64,000 bases of DNA from Paenibacillus xerothermodurans (GCF_002220865.2 NZ_NHRJ02000019.1:1-64000); one strand, 5' to 3'; numbered from the stretch's first letter, positions 37,258-47,518 are shown. Numbers and translations are program-made. The notes: generated from the sequence alone by a model not told the origin.

Positions 37258-39255
37258 CTACAATTCCGCCTTCAATTCAAGCACCGCGTCACGCAGCTCG
37301 GCGGCCCGCTCGAACTGCAGGTTTTTGGCAGCTTCCTTCATTTCCGCATCAAGCCGCTCGATCAGCGCCATACGGTCCTTCTTGGACATCTTGGCCTGCT
37401 TGGCTTCGGTCAAGTAATCGGCCTTTTGCTCCGCTACCTTCACCGCTTCAATCACATCGCGTACTTTCTTCTGGATCGTCTGCGGTGTGATCCCGTTACG
37501 TTCGTTATAAGCCATTTGGATCTCTCGGCGGCGGCTAGTTTCCCGAATCGCTTTGTCCATTGAGTCCGTGATTTTATCGGCATACATAATTACCCGTCCG
37601 TTCGCATTACGCGCCGCTCGGCCGATCGTCTGAATCAGGGAACGTTCCGCGCGCAGGAAGCCTTCTTTGTCCGCATCTAGAATCGCAACAAGCGACACCT
37701 CCGGCAAATCCAGCCCCTCCCGCAAGAGGTTGATGCCGACTAGAACGTGGAATGTGCCCAATCTCAAATCCCTGAGGATCGCCATACGCTCCAATGTTTT
37801 GATGTCCGAATGCAGGTAGCGCACTTTGATCCCAATTTCCTTCAGATAATCCGTCAAATCTTCCGCCATTTTCTTAGTTAACGTAGTGACTAGAACGCGC
37901 TCATCCTTGCTGATCCGGTCATTAATTTCGGCTAGGAGGTTATCGATCTGTCCTTTGGTCTGGCGCACTTCAATAACCGGATCGAGCAATCCGGTCGGAC
38001 GAATAATCTGTTCCACCATGTCCGGGCAGTGCTCCAGCTCGAAAGGACCCGGTGTCGCCGAGATGAACACTGCTTGCTTCACCTTCGATTCGAATTCCTC
38101 AAAACGCAGCGGTCTGTTATCCAATGCCGAGGGGAGGCGAAAGCCATGCTCGACCAACACTTCCTTGCGAGCCCTGTCACCGTTGAACATTCCACGAATC
38201 TGCGGGAGTGTGACGTGAGATTCATCCACCATCACCAGCATGTCATCGGGAAAGTAGTCAAACAACGTATACGGCGTAGCCCCGCGTTCCCTGAAGGTTA
38301 ATGGTCCGGAATAGTTCTCGATGCCGGAGCAGAATCCCATCTCCTGCATCATTTCCATGTCGTAGCGTGTGCGCTGCTCCAGCCGCTGGGCTTCTAACAG
38401 CTTGCCCTGCGCGCGCAGCTCAGCGAGCCGCTCTTCCAGTTCGCGCTCAATGTCCACCAACGCCCGTTTCATTGTGTCCGCGTGGGTAACAAAGTGGGAC
38501 GCCGGAAAGATTGTGATGTGCTCGCGTTCGCCCAAAATTTCACCCGTCAACACGTCAATCTCTGTGATGCGCTCGATCTCATCTCCGAACAACTCCACGC
38601 GTACCGCATGTTCACTTCGTGATGCCGGGAAAATCTCGATTACATCGCCCCTGACGCGAAAGGTGCCACGGACAAAATTGATATCGTTGCGCTGATACTG
38701 GATGTCGATCAGACGATGCAGTATGTCGTTGCGTGAACGCTCCATCCCCACACGCAGGGACAACATCAGATTCCCGTATTCGACAGGCGAACCCAAGCCG
38801 TAAATGCAGGACACACTGGCCACCACAATCACATCACGCCGCTCAAACAACGCGCTGGTCGCTGAATGGCGAAGCTTGTCGATCTCCTCATTGATGCTGG
38901 AGTCTTTCTCTATAAATGTATCCGATGAAGGAATATATGCTTCCGGTTGATAGTAGTCGTAATAACTGACAAAATATTCGACGGCGTTATTAGGAAAAAA
39001 TTCTTTCAACTCAGCGCACAGCTGCGCGGCCAACGTTTTGTTGTGTGCAATAAGCAGCGTCGGCCTGTTTAACTGAGCAATCACCTGGGCTGCTGTAAAC
39101 GTTTTTCCTGTGCCGGTGGCGCCAAGAAGTGTCTGATATCTATTACCCGCTGTAACACTGCCGACCAATTTCTTTATGGCTTCAGGCTGGTCCCCCTGGG
39201 GTGCAAAATCCGACACCAGCTCAAATGTTTTATGGTTCATCTTTACATCGTGCAT
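37258..39255 (-). CDS. uvrB: Excinuclease ABC subunit B (UvrB)
   Basis: DNA helicase-like subunit that verifies damage and recruits UvrC. It is 665 residues. Walker [14 protein letters not shown] lies near residue 44, followed by the beta-hairpin region ([12 protein letters not shown]), [13 protein letters not shown] (motif II), the C-terminal helicase half ([29 protein letters not shown]), and a C-terminal UVR domain for UvrC. The ATG at 39255 has a weak GGTGAT upstream; an internal ATG five codons in is an alternative. Behind a SigA promoter overlapped by a LexA-like box. Confidence 0.98.
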   Translation of the reverse strand: MHDVKMNHKTFELVSDFAPQGDQPEAIKKLVGSVTAGNRYQTLLGATGTGKTFTAAQVIAQLNRPTLLIAHNKTLAAQLCAELKEFFPNNAVEYFVSYYDYYQPEAYIPSSDTFIEKDSSINEEIDKLRHSATSALFERRDVIVVASVSCIYGLGSPVEYGNLMLSLRVGMERSRNDILHRLIDIQYQRNDINFVRGTFRVRGDVIEIFPASRSEHAVRVELFGDEIERITEIDVLTGEILGEREHITIFPASHFVTHADTMKRALVDIERELEERLAELRAQGKLLEAQRLEQRTRYDMEMMQEMGFCSGIENYSGPLTFRERGATPYTLFDYFPDDMLVMVDESHVTLPQIRGMFNGDRARKEVLVEHGFRLPSALDNRPLRFEEFESKVKQAVFISATPGPFELEHCPDMVEQIIRPTGLLDPVIEVRQTKGQIDNLLAEINDRISKDERVLVTTLTKKMAEDLTDYLKEIGIKVRYLHSDIKTLERMAILRDLRLGTFHVLVGINLLREGLDLPEVSLVAILDADKEGFLRAERSLIQTIGRAARNANGRVIMYADKITDSMDKAIRETSRRREIQMAYNERNGITPQTIQKKVRDVIEAVKVAEQKADYLTEAKQAKMSKKDRMALIERLDAEMKEAAKNLQFERAAELRDAVLELKAEL

Positions 39256-39390
39256 TTCATCACCCGTCCGTTGAAAAAGATCGTTTTCTATTAACTTTTA
39301 CCCTGTTGATACCGATAAATACTATGCACCAACTCAATTTATATGCAAAAATCGACTTCGGCTTACCCCGAACGACTTTTTTCCTCCATA

Positions 39391-39438
39391 GGAATATTTG
39401 TTCCCATATATTATACCTTTTTTCATGTGTTGTTGCAA
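39391..39438 (-). promoter_or_regulatory. uvrB promoter with LexA (SOS) box
   Basis: On the minus strand TTGCAA (39433-39438), 17-base spacer, TATAAT (39410-39415). Directly after the -10 is GGAACAAATATTCC (39404-39391), which matches the Bacillus SOS box GAAC-N4-GTTC with one change (ATTC for GTTC). The box covers the expected transcription start, so LexA binding would block transcription. The leader is about 148 bases. Confidence 0.65.
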
Positions 39439-39523
39439 ACGGTTAAACCTTACCTGCAATAGGCGGTCGTAGGAAGTCAGAGGTCAAAAATAAGCATTTT
39501 ATCGACGTAAGGGTGGGTGGAAA

Positions 39524-40315
39524 GTGGATTTAACTACGATAATCGGCCTTATCATAGGCTTGGGCGCCCTAATCGGGGGTTACTTATGGGATGGCGGCCA
39601 TCTCGGCGCCCTGATCGTTCCTAGTGCGATGCTCATCATTTTTGGCGGTACGGCGGGGGCTATCGCTGTCAGTTTCCCGATGTCGCGTTTGAAGGAAATA
39701 CCGAAAGCATTGAAGATGGCGTTCTTGGAAACCAAGCGGGACCCGTCTCTCGTGATCGATGAGCTGGTGCAGATGGCAACTGTGGCGCGGCGTGAAGGCG
39801 TGTTGGCTTTGGAGCAGCGTGCCCAGGAGAGTGAGAATGAATTTTTACGCGAGGGCGTGCTAATGGTGGTCGACGGCACGGATCCTGATTTAACCAGACA
39901 GATTTTAGAGCTCGAAATGGATGCGCTCGAACACCATCACGAGGGCTGGGCCAAAATATTTGAGACTGCGGGCGGCTACGCCCCGGCTATGGGTATCATC
40001 GGTACCGTCATGGGACTTATTCACGTACTGGGCAACTTGTCTGATCCGGGTGCTCTGGGCCCGGCTATTGCCGTTGCATTCACCGCGACGCTGTATGGGG
40101 TAGCATCTGCTAACGTTGTGTACCTGCCCATTGCGACCAAAATTAAAATCCGCAGCCAGGAGCAAATTGCCGAAATGGAAGTCATGCTCGAAGGCATACT
40201 CGCGGTCCAAGCGGGAGAAAACCCACAGCTGATTCAAAAAAAATTAAAGTCATTCGTTCACCAGGCCCAAAAGAAATCTAAAGATGAAGGTGATACCGGT
40301 GGCCAGGAGAGGTAG
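39524..40315 (+). CDS. motA: Flagellar motor stator protein MotA (MotA/MotP family)
   Basis: A 263-residue stator subunit with four helices that forms the ion channel with MotB and pushes on the flagellar rotor. The N-terminus DLTTIIGLIIGLGALIGGYL and the helix pair GGYAPAMGIIGTVMGLIHVL / IAVAFTATLYGVASANVVYLP are typical of the family. The proline pair flanking the cytoplasmic loop is kept. It starts at GTG (39524) with a weak GGGTGG. A possible SigD promoter (TAAA at 39444, 15 bases, GCGGTCGT) is a poor match. H+ versus Na+ specificity is not settled. Overlaps motB. Confidence 0.93.
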   Translation: MDLTTIIGLIIGLGALIGGYLWDGGHLGALIVPSAMLIIFGGTAGAIAVSFPMSRLKEIPKALKMAFLETKRDPSLVIDELVQMATVARREGVLALEQRAQESENEFLREGVLMVVDGTDPDLTRQILELEMDALEHHHEGWAKIFETAGGYAPAMGIIGTVMGLIHVLGNLSDPGALGPAIAVAFTATLYGVASANVVYLPIATKIKIRSQEQIAEMEVMLEGILAVQAGENPQLIQKKLKSFVHQAQKKSKDEGDTGGQER

Positions 40316-41057
40316 GAAACGCGAAGAGCACGTGAACCACGAGCGATGGCTTATTACTTATGCTGATTTGATCACGCTGCTGCTGATCTTTTTCGTTATC
40401 ATGTATGCCATGAGCAAGATCGATAGCGCCAAATACGAACTGCTATCCCAATCTCTCAATATGGAATTCAAACAAGCGGATTCGATGCTGCCGAACGGCG
40501 AAGGCATCTTGGAGCAATTGAGCGTCGCCAACGTAAACGACGGTGATAAGACGCAAGACGGCGAGCAGGATAAAAATGCAGAGGCGGACCGAGAGCAACA
40601 GCTCCAGGATTTGCTGGCTCAAATACAGCAGTACATTCAGCAGAATAATCTTCAAGCGCAGGTACACGCGACTGACACACCGAGAGGCATTGCGGTGACA
40701 CTCAACGACTTGTTTTTGTTCGATATAGGAAAGGCCGAGCTGAAACAGGACGCTTACCCCATCTTAAACCAACTGGGTACGCTGTTTCCAACGCTAAATA
40801 CAACCATCAGCATCGAGGGGCACACGGATAACGTGCCGCTGTCTACAGGCTCGATCTACCGCGATAATTGGGGCCTGTCCAACGAACGTTCCTTGTCCGT
40901 GCTCCGTTATTTTATCAATGATCTCGGACATGATCCGAAGAGTTTCATATCGACAGGCTACGCCGAAACGCGCCCGATCAAGGATAACAGCACTGCGGAA
41001 AACCGTGCGGAAAACCGTCGCGTGGAAATCGTCGTGCTGCGCAGTCCACACCTGTGA
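40299..41057 (+). CDS. motB: Flagellar motor stator protein MotB (OmpA-like domain)
   Basis: A 252-residue stator partner of MotA. One N-terminal helix contains the ion-binding aspartate in ITYADLITLLLIFF. A C-terminal OmpA-type peptidoglycan-binding domain has IEGHTDNVPL, NWGLSNERSLSVL and ENRRVEIVV. The frame opens with an ATG at 40284, but the GTG at 40299 gives the usual start MARRGRKREEHVNHERWL and has AAGGTGAT four bases upstream. The 17-base overlap with motA implies coupled translation. A bidirectional terminator follows. Confidence 0.95.
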   Translation: MARRGRKREEHVNHERWLITYADLITLLLIFFVIMYAMSKIDSAKYELLSQSLNMEFKQADSMLPNGEGILEQLSVANVNDGDKTQDGEQDKNAEADREQQLQDLLAQIQQYIQQNNLQAQVHATDTPRGIAVTLNDLFLFDIGKAELKQDAYPILNQLGTLFPTLNTTISIEGHTDNVPLSTGSIYRDNWGLSNERSLSVLRYFINDLGHDPKSFISTGYAETRPIKDNSTAENRAENRRVEIVVLRSPHL

Positions 41058-41160
41058 GTTGACAACACAGCCGGGCTGATGCACAGACGAGCAAACGGGT
41101 GAAACGCAACGGATGCGTGATGCAAACAGGCGTGCTCCGGACACATGCGCCGATTCAGCA

Positions 41161-41206
41161 ATACCAAAAAGCTGCTGACTGGAAAAAGTCGGCAGCTTTT
41201 TGGTAT
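41161..41206. terminator. Bidirectional terminator between motB and minJ
   Basis: ATACCAAAAAGCTGC (41161-41175) pairs with GCAGCTTTTTGGTAT (41192-41206). The A and T runs inside the stem make it usable on both strands, serving the convergent motB and minJ. Confidence 0.85.
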
Positions 41207-41357
41207 TCCCGCTGGGCTAACCAGCTAGGTGAGTGTTTCCGTTCCCTTCAGGCCGCGTGCCGCCGTTGTTCATTGAGCTTCCTCCATCTCCAACAGCTGC
41301 CCATCTGCACTCGAGCGGCTGGCAGCGGGTCACGCTCCCGCCGGCAGCAGCCATGTG

Positions 41358-42653
41358 TCACATAGGCCTTGTGCCTGACTGATTACTGAATAATCCCAGC
41401 AGTTTTTTGCTGAAATATAACAGCAGATGCGGCTGCCGCTCCTGCGCGTAGTACAGCGCATCACGATCGGGAGACAAAATGATTCCCAACAGATGGTGCT
41501 CCCCGGAAAACATCGCACGCTTTAAAAATTTACTTTCCCCAGCCAGATTGAGCACTTCCAGCTTACAAAAGGCGGAATTCCGCTGCATCGCGTGATGCAG
41601 CTGCTGTTTTGTGGTTACCGCAATGCCATTGACCTTGTGCAAAATCTCTCCTGGCGCCAAACCCATTTCCTCCGCCGGACTTCCAGGTAAGATTCCTAAA
41701 ATCTTCAGCCCGCGCTCATCATGAACGAAGTAAGGAGTACGTTGAGCTTCATCCCAGCGGCTGTACAACAGTACAGCTTCATGCAGTAAAATGCAGCCAA
41801 GTGAGGCAAATCCAACGGCCGCCGGCCATTGATGCGCTAATATAGCTAGCAGCAGCACCGTCGCGGAATAAATGGTCAACATTTTTGCACTCTTACGAGT
41901 CTTTTCTTTGGGCAGCCGGGTCAAGGTCAACTCCGCAAAGCCGATCATTACAGGAAACGCGATAATCGTCCACCCGCCACTCCACATGTCACCGCCTAAT
42001 ATAGGCGTCCAGGGGAGTGCAGCTTGACTTCCTCCCTCGAGCGGCACCAGAAGAAATAACGCCACGGGCCAAAACCCCTGTATGTGATAGCCTCCCACGA
42101 TTTTTCCGCGCTTGCTTTCATAGAACATCGGAGTGGCCGCTTTCGCGCCCTGATGCCATATGAGCCCGGCTTCCACCAAATGCAGTACGGCGATCACAGC
42201 GAGCAGAGACGGCATATTTAGACTTAGCACGGCGTTGGCCAGCCAAGCCGCCGGCGGGGACCAGGCAGCGGTGTTCACTGTAAATGCACCAAGCAGGGTC
42301 TGTGCGATGCCAATTAGACCAACAGCGTATGCCCAACACAAAAAGCGCACGCGAACAACTAAAAGCAGCAGTGAAACGAGCCATAGCACAAGTACACCGT
42401 CAGCCTGGACGGTCGCTCCCACCACGCCCATCAGAACGGATGCAGCTAACCCGCCGATCCAACCCCACAGCAGCGCCCGCCATGTTTCTGATAAAAGCGA
42501 ATGCAGCTTCGTTGAAAAAAGCTTGCGTTCCAGCGCGATTTGGCGGCGGTATTGTAAGATGATGAATAAAATACCTACATAATAGAACGGATGTGTAAGC
42601 AACTGCAGCAGGGCGAGCAGCCCCTTGTACGCTGCTTCCATGAACACGGTCAT
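41358..42653 (-). CDS. minJ: PDZ-domain membrane protein, MinJ-like
   Basis: A 431-residue protein with about eight membrane helices over the first 320 residues and a cytoplasmic PDZ domain (GLKILGILPGSPAEEMGLAP, GEILHKVNGIAV) near residues 320-400. In B. subtilis, MinJ (YvjD) links DivIVA to MinD and positions cell division, and its gene follows ctpB, as here. Topology, domain and neighbourhood agree; sequence identity was not measured. AAGGAG lies upstream of the ATG at 42653. A terminator sits between ctpB and this gene, so it may be transcribed separately or by read-through. Confidence 0.82.
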   Translation of the reverse strand: MTVFMEAAYKGLLALLQLLTHPFYYVGILFIILQYRRQIALERKLFSTKLHSLLSETWRALLWGWIGGLAASVLMGVVGATVQADGVLVLWLVSLLLLVVRVRFLCWAYAVGLIGIAQTLLGAFTVNTAAWSPPAAWLANAVLSLNMPSLLAVIAVLHLVEAGLIWHQGAKAATPMFYESKRGKIVGGYHIQGFWPVALFLLVPLEGGSQAALPWTPILGGDMWSGGWTIIAFPVMIGFAELTLTRLPKEKTRKSAKMLTIYSATVLLLAILAHQWPAAVGFASLGCILLHEAVLLYSRWDEAQRTPYFVHDERGLKILGILPGSPAEEMGLAPGEILHKVNGIAVTTKQQLHHAMQRNSAFCKLEVLNLAGESKFLKRAMFSGEHHLLGIILSPDRDALYYAQERQPHLLLYFSKKLLGLFSNQSGTRPM

Positions 42654-42672
42654 AGGGCTTCTCCTTCGTAGG

Positions 42673-42710
42673 AAAAAAATTAAGAAGGCTGGAAAGATCC
42701 AACCTTCTTA
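42673..42710 (-). terminator. Terminator after ctpB
   Basis: TAAGAAGGTTGG and CCAGCCTTCTTA form a 12-bp stem with one G-T-type pair, followed by a T run on the minus strand (42673-42680). Confidence 0.8.
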
Positions 42711-42765
42711 GAATATTTCGACGCGGCGCATGCATTTTCCTTCTGCTGTCACTTTTTTATAAGGG

Positions 42766-44217
42766 TTAATTCGAGAGCGCTGTTTGCAAATGCTGTACCG
42801 CCGCCTTCAACTGTAGATCATTTTTCGGATTCTTGATTTCTGCCAATATAGCTTTTTCAAGCCGGCTGGCGGTGTCTGCATCCACTTCACCAGTGATCGG
42901 AAGCCCCTGCATCCGCTGGAACGCTTTTACCGACAGCGCGGTTTTTTCGCTGAAATAGCCGTCCATGCGATCCGGAGCCAGGCCCAGCCCACTCAATATA
43001 ATCTGCAGGTTTTTGACATCCTCGTTATTGGTGTCCGGCTTCAAGACTTGCTTCTTGTCCAGCGGCGCTACTTTGAAATAAGCCGGCTGTTCGACTGGGA
43101 TGTCCGGCGCGAGTCCTTTTTTATGAATCCACTCACCGCTCGGTGTCAGCCACTTGTACACGGTCATTTTGATATTGCTGCCGTCGCCCATTTCTTTCTC
43201 AAATGTAATCTGAACGGTCCCCTTGCCGTACGTCGTTTCTCCAATGACCTTGCTGCCTGCCGAGTCCCGCAAAGCGCCCGCCAATATTTCCGAAGCACTG
43301 GCGCTGCCCTTGTTGGTTAACACGGTCACCGGGTAGTTTTTGCCCGTGCCCTGTGATGGCGTGGCCTCTTGGTTTCCGTTGCGGTCCTCAATCTTCACGA
43401 TGTCTTTGCCCTTCGGCACGAACGGCTCTGCTATTTCGACGACTGCCGACAGAAGCCCGCCCGGATCGTTACGCACGTCGATGATCAGGCCTTTCATTCC
43501 CTTGGATTCCAATGCCTGCAGTTCGTCTGCAAACCGCTTCGATGTATTGCTCGCAAACTGGCGGATTTCAATTTTGCCTATATTGCCCGGCAGCATTTCC
43601 GCATGCACCGTTTCCACATCGATGTCGTCACGTACCACGATCATCTGTATCGGCTCAGGTGAACCCGGCCGGCTGATTTCCAGCTTAGCCTGTGTGCCCT
43701 TCGGCCCCCGGATCTTCATAATCGCTTGATTGAGCGTGAGACCGTCGAGCTTTTCTCCGTTCACCGACACGATCACATCGTTAACGTGAAGGCCCGCTTT
43801 CTCTGCTGGTGATCCCTTGATCGGCGCCATAATGGTCACCTTGCCATCTTCCAAAGACACCTCAGCACCGATGCCCTGGAAGGAAGACGTAATGCTCTCG
43901 TCGAACTGTTTCGCTTCATTTTGATCCATGTATACCGTGAACGGGTCCTCCAGCGTTGCAAGCATGCCGTTGATAGCCCCGTTTACCACCTTCTCGCGAT
44001 CGACTTCCGATAAAAATTTGCCTTCGATCAGTTGATACGTGGTGGCAATTTTATTGAGATCCTTGGTGCCCAGGCCGGTTTTCACCGAAGCCATCGCATC
44101 ACTGTCTTCGCCTACCGCGGCAAAGATCGAGGGATGCACAATTGTTAGCGTCATAATGCTGCTGGCGAACATTGCCAACAAAATAAATGCCAGAACCGTA
44201 CGTCCCTTAAATGTCAT
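42766..44217 (-). CDS. ctpB: S41 family carboxy-terminal processing protease (CtpB-like)
   Basis: An exported serine protease, 483 residues. It has an N-terminal signal-anchor (VLAFILLAMFASSIMTLTIV), a PDZ domain near residues 90-180 (FQGIGAEVSLEDGKV, GSPAEKAGLHVNDVIVSVNG), the S41 catalytic region with serine in NKGSASASEILAGAL and lysine in GETTYGKGTVQ, and a C-terminal peptidoglycan-binding domain (LQIILSGLGLAPDRMDG). CtpB in B. subtilis cleaves SpoIVFA during sporulation signalling. The frame opens with a GTG at 44256; the ATG at 44217, with AAAGGCGGTGA ten bases before it, is preferred. It follows the EnvC-like gene by 90 bases, in conserved ftsEX-ctpB-minJ order. Confidence 0.94.
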   Translation of the reverse strand: MTFKGRTVLAFILLAMFASSIMTLTIVHPSIFAAVGEDSDAMASVKTGLGTKDLNKIATTYQLIEGKFLSEVDREKVVNGAINGMLATLEDPFTVYMDQNEAKQFDESITSSFQGIGAEVSLEDGKVTIMAPIKGSPAEKAGLHVNDVIVSVNGEKLDGLTLNQAIMKIRGPKGTQAKLEISRPGSPEPIQMIVVRDDIDVETVHAEMLPGNIGKIEIRQFASNTSKRFADELQALESKGMKGLIIDVRNDPGGLLSAVVEIAEPFVPKGKDIVKIEDRNGNQEATPSQGTGKNYPVTVLTNKGSASASEILAGALRDSAGSKVIGETTYGKGTVQITFEKEMGDGSNIKMTVYKWLTPSGEWIHKKGLAPDIPVEQPAYFKVAPLDKKQVLKPDTNNEDVKNLQIILSGLGLAPDRMDGYFSEKTALSVKAFQRMQGLPITGEVDADTASRLEKAILAEIKNPKNDLQLKAAVQHLQTALSN

Positions 44218-44306
44218 TGCTGCCGATTCACCGCCTTTATTACTTGTCTCGTCCACTACGTGCCCAGTGTAGTATATGACAAGCTACTTGAAATTATTAA
44301 CAGCGG

Positions 44307-45560
44307 TTAACGCAAATACGGTTTCGGGTCTACCGGGCGTTCGTTAATACGCACTTCAAAATGCAGATGGTTTCCCGTGGATTGTCCGGTCGTACCGACC
44401 TCAGCAATCTTCTGCCCTCGCTTCACGGTATCACCTTTTGATACATGGATTCCACCATTGCGGATATGTCCGTACAGCGTCCACACTCCGTTGCCATGGT
44501 CAATAATAACACAGTTGCCATAGCCGCTCCACCATGCGGCGACAATTACCTCTCCATCGGCGGCAGCCAATATGCCTGTCCCGCTCGGCGCACCAAAGTC
44601 TATGCCTTTGTGCGATGTTCTTTTGCCTGTGAACGGGTCTGCGCGTGTGCCGTAATCTGAGGTCATTGGGGCATTTTTCTCCAGTGGGTAAGCCATTCGG
44701 CCACCGCTAAAGGCGTTGTATGAGCTCGTCGGCGAGCTCTTCCCACCCGATTTGGATTTGCTCGCCGCTGCCGCTCTGGCTGCCGCTTCCGCCCTTCTGG
44801 CGGCGGCGAGAGCCGCTTCCTTGCGCGCGTGCTGGAGTAATAGCTGCTCCTGCGCCTCGCTGATATCCTCAGCCTGTTCGCGCTTTTGCCGCTCCTCTTC
44901 CGACAGGCTTGCGATTCTGACTTCCTTTTCCTTCTCTTTTGTCTGTAGATCAGCTCTAACCGCAGCCGTCTGGGCGTATAAGCCTTCGAGCTGAGCAAAC
45001 TGCTGCTTTTTCTCGGCCTCTTTATCCGCTATCGCCTGACGATCCCGCTGATTGGCTTCCAAAATCTCTTTGTCCTGCTTGACAATCGATTTCAATGCGT
45101 CCAAACGATCCAAAAAATCACTGAAGCTGGTCGAGCTAAGTAGCACATCCGCGTAGGACACAGCTCCATTCATATACATGAGCCTTAAACGAGACTTTAA
45201 TAGAGCATCACGAGTTTCAATGCGCTCCTGCGCCTCCTCCAGCTGTATACCAATTTCACGGAGCGTGTTCTTGATGGTTGCAATCTCGTCATTCAGCTGA
45301 TTCAACTTCAAATTTACCGTTTCGATCTGACCTACGATCGTATTGAGATCATTGCTCGTTTGCTTCTTTTCCTGCTGCAGCCTGCCTATTTCCGCTTGAA
45401 CCTGATCCGCGTTTTTCCTAGCAGCCGATTGCTGCTTCTCCAATTCATTCAACTCTTGCTCAATTTTTTGCGATGACGTTAGTGCAAACGTAAACTGAGG
45501 CAGCACGACAGTGCCCAATAATCCCGACACGACGACAAGAGACAGAAGAGACTTTCTCAA
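44307..45560 (-). CDS. EnvC-like murein hydrolase activator / M23 peptidase
   Basis: A 417-residue exported protein. Signal peptide (LLSLVVVSGLLGTVVLP), a long coiled coil over residues 25-250 (QKIEQELNELEKQQSAARK onward), an Ala/Ser-rich linker, and an M23 (LytM) domain. The domain has HKGIDFGAPSGT, VIIDHGNGVW and HLHFEVRI, so the zinc ligands H, D and H-x-H appear present. The coiled-coil plus LytM layout is that of EnvC and of FtsX-controlled hydrolases, fitting its position just after ftsX. The frame extends to 45578 (TTG), but the TTG at 45560 has GGGGAGG eight bases upstream. Confidence 0.9.
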   Translation of the reverse strand: MRKSLLSLVVVSGLLGTVVLPQFTFALTSSQKIEQELNELEKQQSAARKNADQVQAEIGRLQQEKKQTSNDLNTIVGQIETVNLKLNQLNDEIATIKNTLREIGIQLEEAQERIETRDALLKSRLRLMYMNGAVSYADVLLSSTSFSDFLDRLDALKSIVKQDKEILEANQRDRQAIADKEAEKKQQFAQLEGLYAQTAAVRADLQTKEKEKEVRIASLSEEERQKREQAEDISEAQEQLLLQHARKEAALAAARRAEAAARAAAASKSKSGGKSSPTSSYNAFSGGRMAYPLEKNAPMTSDYGTRADPFTGKRTSHKGIDFGAPSGTGILAAADGEVIVAAWWSGYGNCVIIDHGNGVWTLYGHIRNGGIHVSKGDTVKRGQKIAEVGTTGQSTGNHLHFEVRINERPVDPKPYLR

Positions 45561-45726
45561 ACTGCGTTTCCTCCCCAATCCAGAATGTGCATCACGGACA
45601 TCCTGTCCGCAAAAGCTCTAATCCATAGGCGTGATGGGCGCCGAGCGCACACAAACTTGTGTACATGATTTTCGCCTGATCTTGTCCAACCATGGGCTCG
45701 GCCCATGTCCCCTAGTGTTCTCACCC

Positions 45727-46644
45727 TCACACCCGCAAAAATTTGCGCACCGATAGCGTACTTCCCCAAATACCAATCATAATTCCAATACCGAGCAGCA
45801 AGCCGGATAGCGTGAAGACGATCTGCTCAAACGGCAACAGCTTGATCATCATAAGATTCAAGTTCAACTGCGGGGAATGCATGAGCTGCCAATAACCATA
45901 CAGCAAAATAGCAACGGGAATAGCTGAGCCCACCACTCCCAGCAGTGCCCCTTCAATGAAAAACGGCCAGCGTATGAAAGAATTGGTCGCCCCGACCATC
46001 TTCATAATTGAAATTTCTCTGCGTCGTGCGACAATAGTGAGCTTAATCGTGTTAGAGATAAGAAACATTGCTGTCAACGCCAGACCTGCCACTAGAACAA
46101 GACCGATATTGCGTATAATCTGCGTCACTTTGAACATCGTTTCCACGGTTCCCTGACCATAGCTCACACGGTGAATTGGTTTAACCGGATCGGTGCTGTT
46201 AATTTCATTGATTTTTTGCGCCACTGCGGCGACCTCGCGCGGTTGGGTAACTTCTACCGTGAACGAATCATTTAACGGATTGTTGTCGCCATCGAAGCCC
46301 TCCAGCAGTTGCCGTCCGCCTTCGCCCATTTTTTCCCGCAGCTGGACCAGTCCCTGTTCTTTCGACACGAACTTCACGTTAGCTACTTGTGAAAAAGAGG
46401 CAATTTGGCCTTGCAGCTCTGAAATTTTCTCTTGCGGCGTGTTCAGTTCCAAGTAAACCCTGATCTCAACCTGCTGTTCGATTTGCTGTGCCAAGTAATT
46501 GACATTCAACGACAGCAGCAAGAAGATCCCGAGCACAAATAACGAAATGGAAATCGAACTGATCGAGGCGAACGACATCCAGCCATTGCGGACCACATTC
46601 TTTCCGCCTTCCCTAAAGTGGCGGAGCGTGGTGTTAACCCTCAT
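45727..46644 (-). CDS. ftsX: Cell division ABC transporter permease FtsX
   Basis: A 305-residue membrane protein with four helices and a large extracellular loop between helices 1 and 2. SISLFVLGIFLLLSLNVNYL, IRNIGLVLVAGLALTAMFLI and RREISIMKMVGATNSFIRWP (conserved FtsX motif) are visible. With FtsE it controls peptidoglycan hydrolases and, in Bacillus, CwlO and sporulation entry. The GTG at 46656 lies within the Shine-Dalgarno; the ATG at 46644 with GAGGGGTGA eight bases upstream is chosen. It overlaps ftsE by 11 bases. Confidence 0.96.
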   Translation of the reverse strand: MRVNTTLRHFREGGKNVVRNGWMSFASISSISISLFVLGIFLLLSLNVNYLAQQIEQQVEIRVYLELNTPQEKISELQGQIASFSQVANVKFVSKEQGLVQLREKMGEGGRQLLEGFDGDNNPLNDSFTVEVTQPREVAAVAQKINEINSTDPVKPIHRVSYGQGTVETMFKVTQIIRNIGLVLVAGLALTAMFLISNTIKLTIVARRREISIMKMVGATNSFIRWPFFIEGALLGVVGSAIPVAILLYGYWQLMHSPQLNLNLMMIKLLPFEQIVFTLSGLLLGIGIMIGIWGSTLSVRKFLRV

Positions 46645-47320
46645 AGCCGTATTCACCCCTCACTTCATCACGGGCAATCTCGCCCTGCTCTATAGCTAGT
46701 ACGCGTTTGCGCATCGTGTTGACAATTTCTTTGTTATGGGTTGCCATAATAATGGTGGCGCCACGGAAGTTAATCTCCTCCAGCAGCTTCATAATTTCCC
46801 ATGAAGTGTCCGGATCCAGGTTTCCTGTCGGTTCATCAGCGATAATGACAGCAGGGTTATTGACAATGGCACGCGCAATCGCCACCCGCTGCTGCTCTCC
46901 ACCAGACAGCTGCGTGGGCAGCGAGCCTCCCTTGTCGCTCAATTTCACCAAATCGAGCACTTCCTGCACACGCTTCATAATGAATTTCTTAGGCGCCTCG
47001 ATAACTTCCATTGCGAAAGCGACATTTTCATACACAGTCAGCTTCGGCAGCAAGCGATAGTCCTGAAAAATAACACCGATATTGCGACGAACAAAAGGAA
47101 TTTTACGTTGTTTCAGCTTTTCCAGATTAAAACCGTTGACGAAAATACTTCCCTTGGTCGGCCGTTCTTCTCTATAAATTAATTTCATAAATGTCGATTT
47201 TCCCGCTCCCGACGGTCCAACCACATATAGGAACTCGGTACGGTCCACCTTGACGTTAATCCCTTTTAGCGCGGGACTTCCGTCGGGATATGTCTTCCAC
47301 ACGTCGTGCATTTCAATCAC
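46634..47320 (-). CDS. ftsE: Cell division ATP-binding protein FtsE
   Basis: A 228-residue ABC ATPase partnered with FtsX. Walker A GPSGAGKSTFMKLIYRE, signature QLSGGEQQRVAIARAI and Walker B VIIADEPTGNLDP are intact. The open frame runs to 47503 but the extra 61 codons are not conserved in type. The GTG at 47320 (IEMHDVWKTYPDG as N-terminus) with AGGATGTGA upstream gives the standard FtsE length. Confidence 0.97.
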   Translation of the reverse strand: MIEMHDVWKTYPDGSPALKGINVKVDRTEFLYVVGPSGAGKSTFMKLIYREERPTKGSIFVNGFNLEKLKQRKIPFVRRNIGVIFQDYRLLPKLTVYENVAFAMEVIEAPKKFIMKRVQEVLDLVKLSDKGGSLPTQLSGGEQQRVAIARAIVNNPAVIIADEPTGNLDPDTSWEIMKLLEEINFRGATIIMATHNKEIVNTMRKRVLAIEQGEIARDEVRGEYGYEG

Positions 47321-47518
47321 AGTATCACATCCTGATTTTTGACTAGCTAATAATAATTCGACATAAACAGGTAAAATCCTTCGCCTGGAAAACATTTTCA
47401 ACAGAATTTCACATCTGTCGCCCAATACAGACAGCCTCCATCGCTCGGGTGCAAGCACACTCAGTGGTCGTACGCTGTTGGGCAGCGCACGCTGCGACGG
47501 CAAAGATTGTGATTCGCG

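Noticed and set aside
47321-47503. N-terminal extension of FtsE
   Set aside because: FtsE of normal length starts at the GTG at 47320 with its own ribosome binding site; the extra codons are not FtsE-like.
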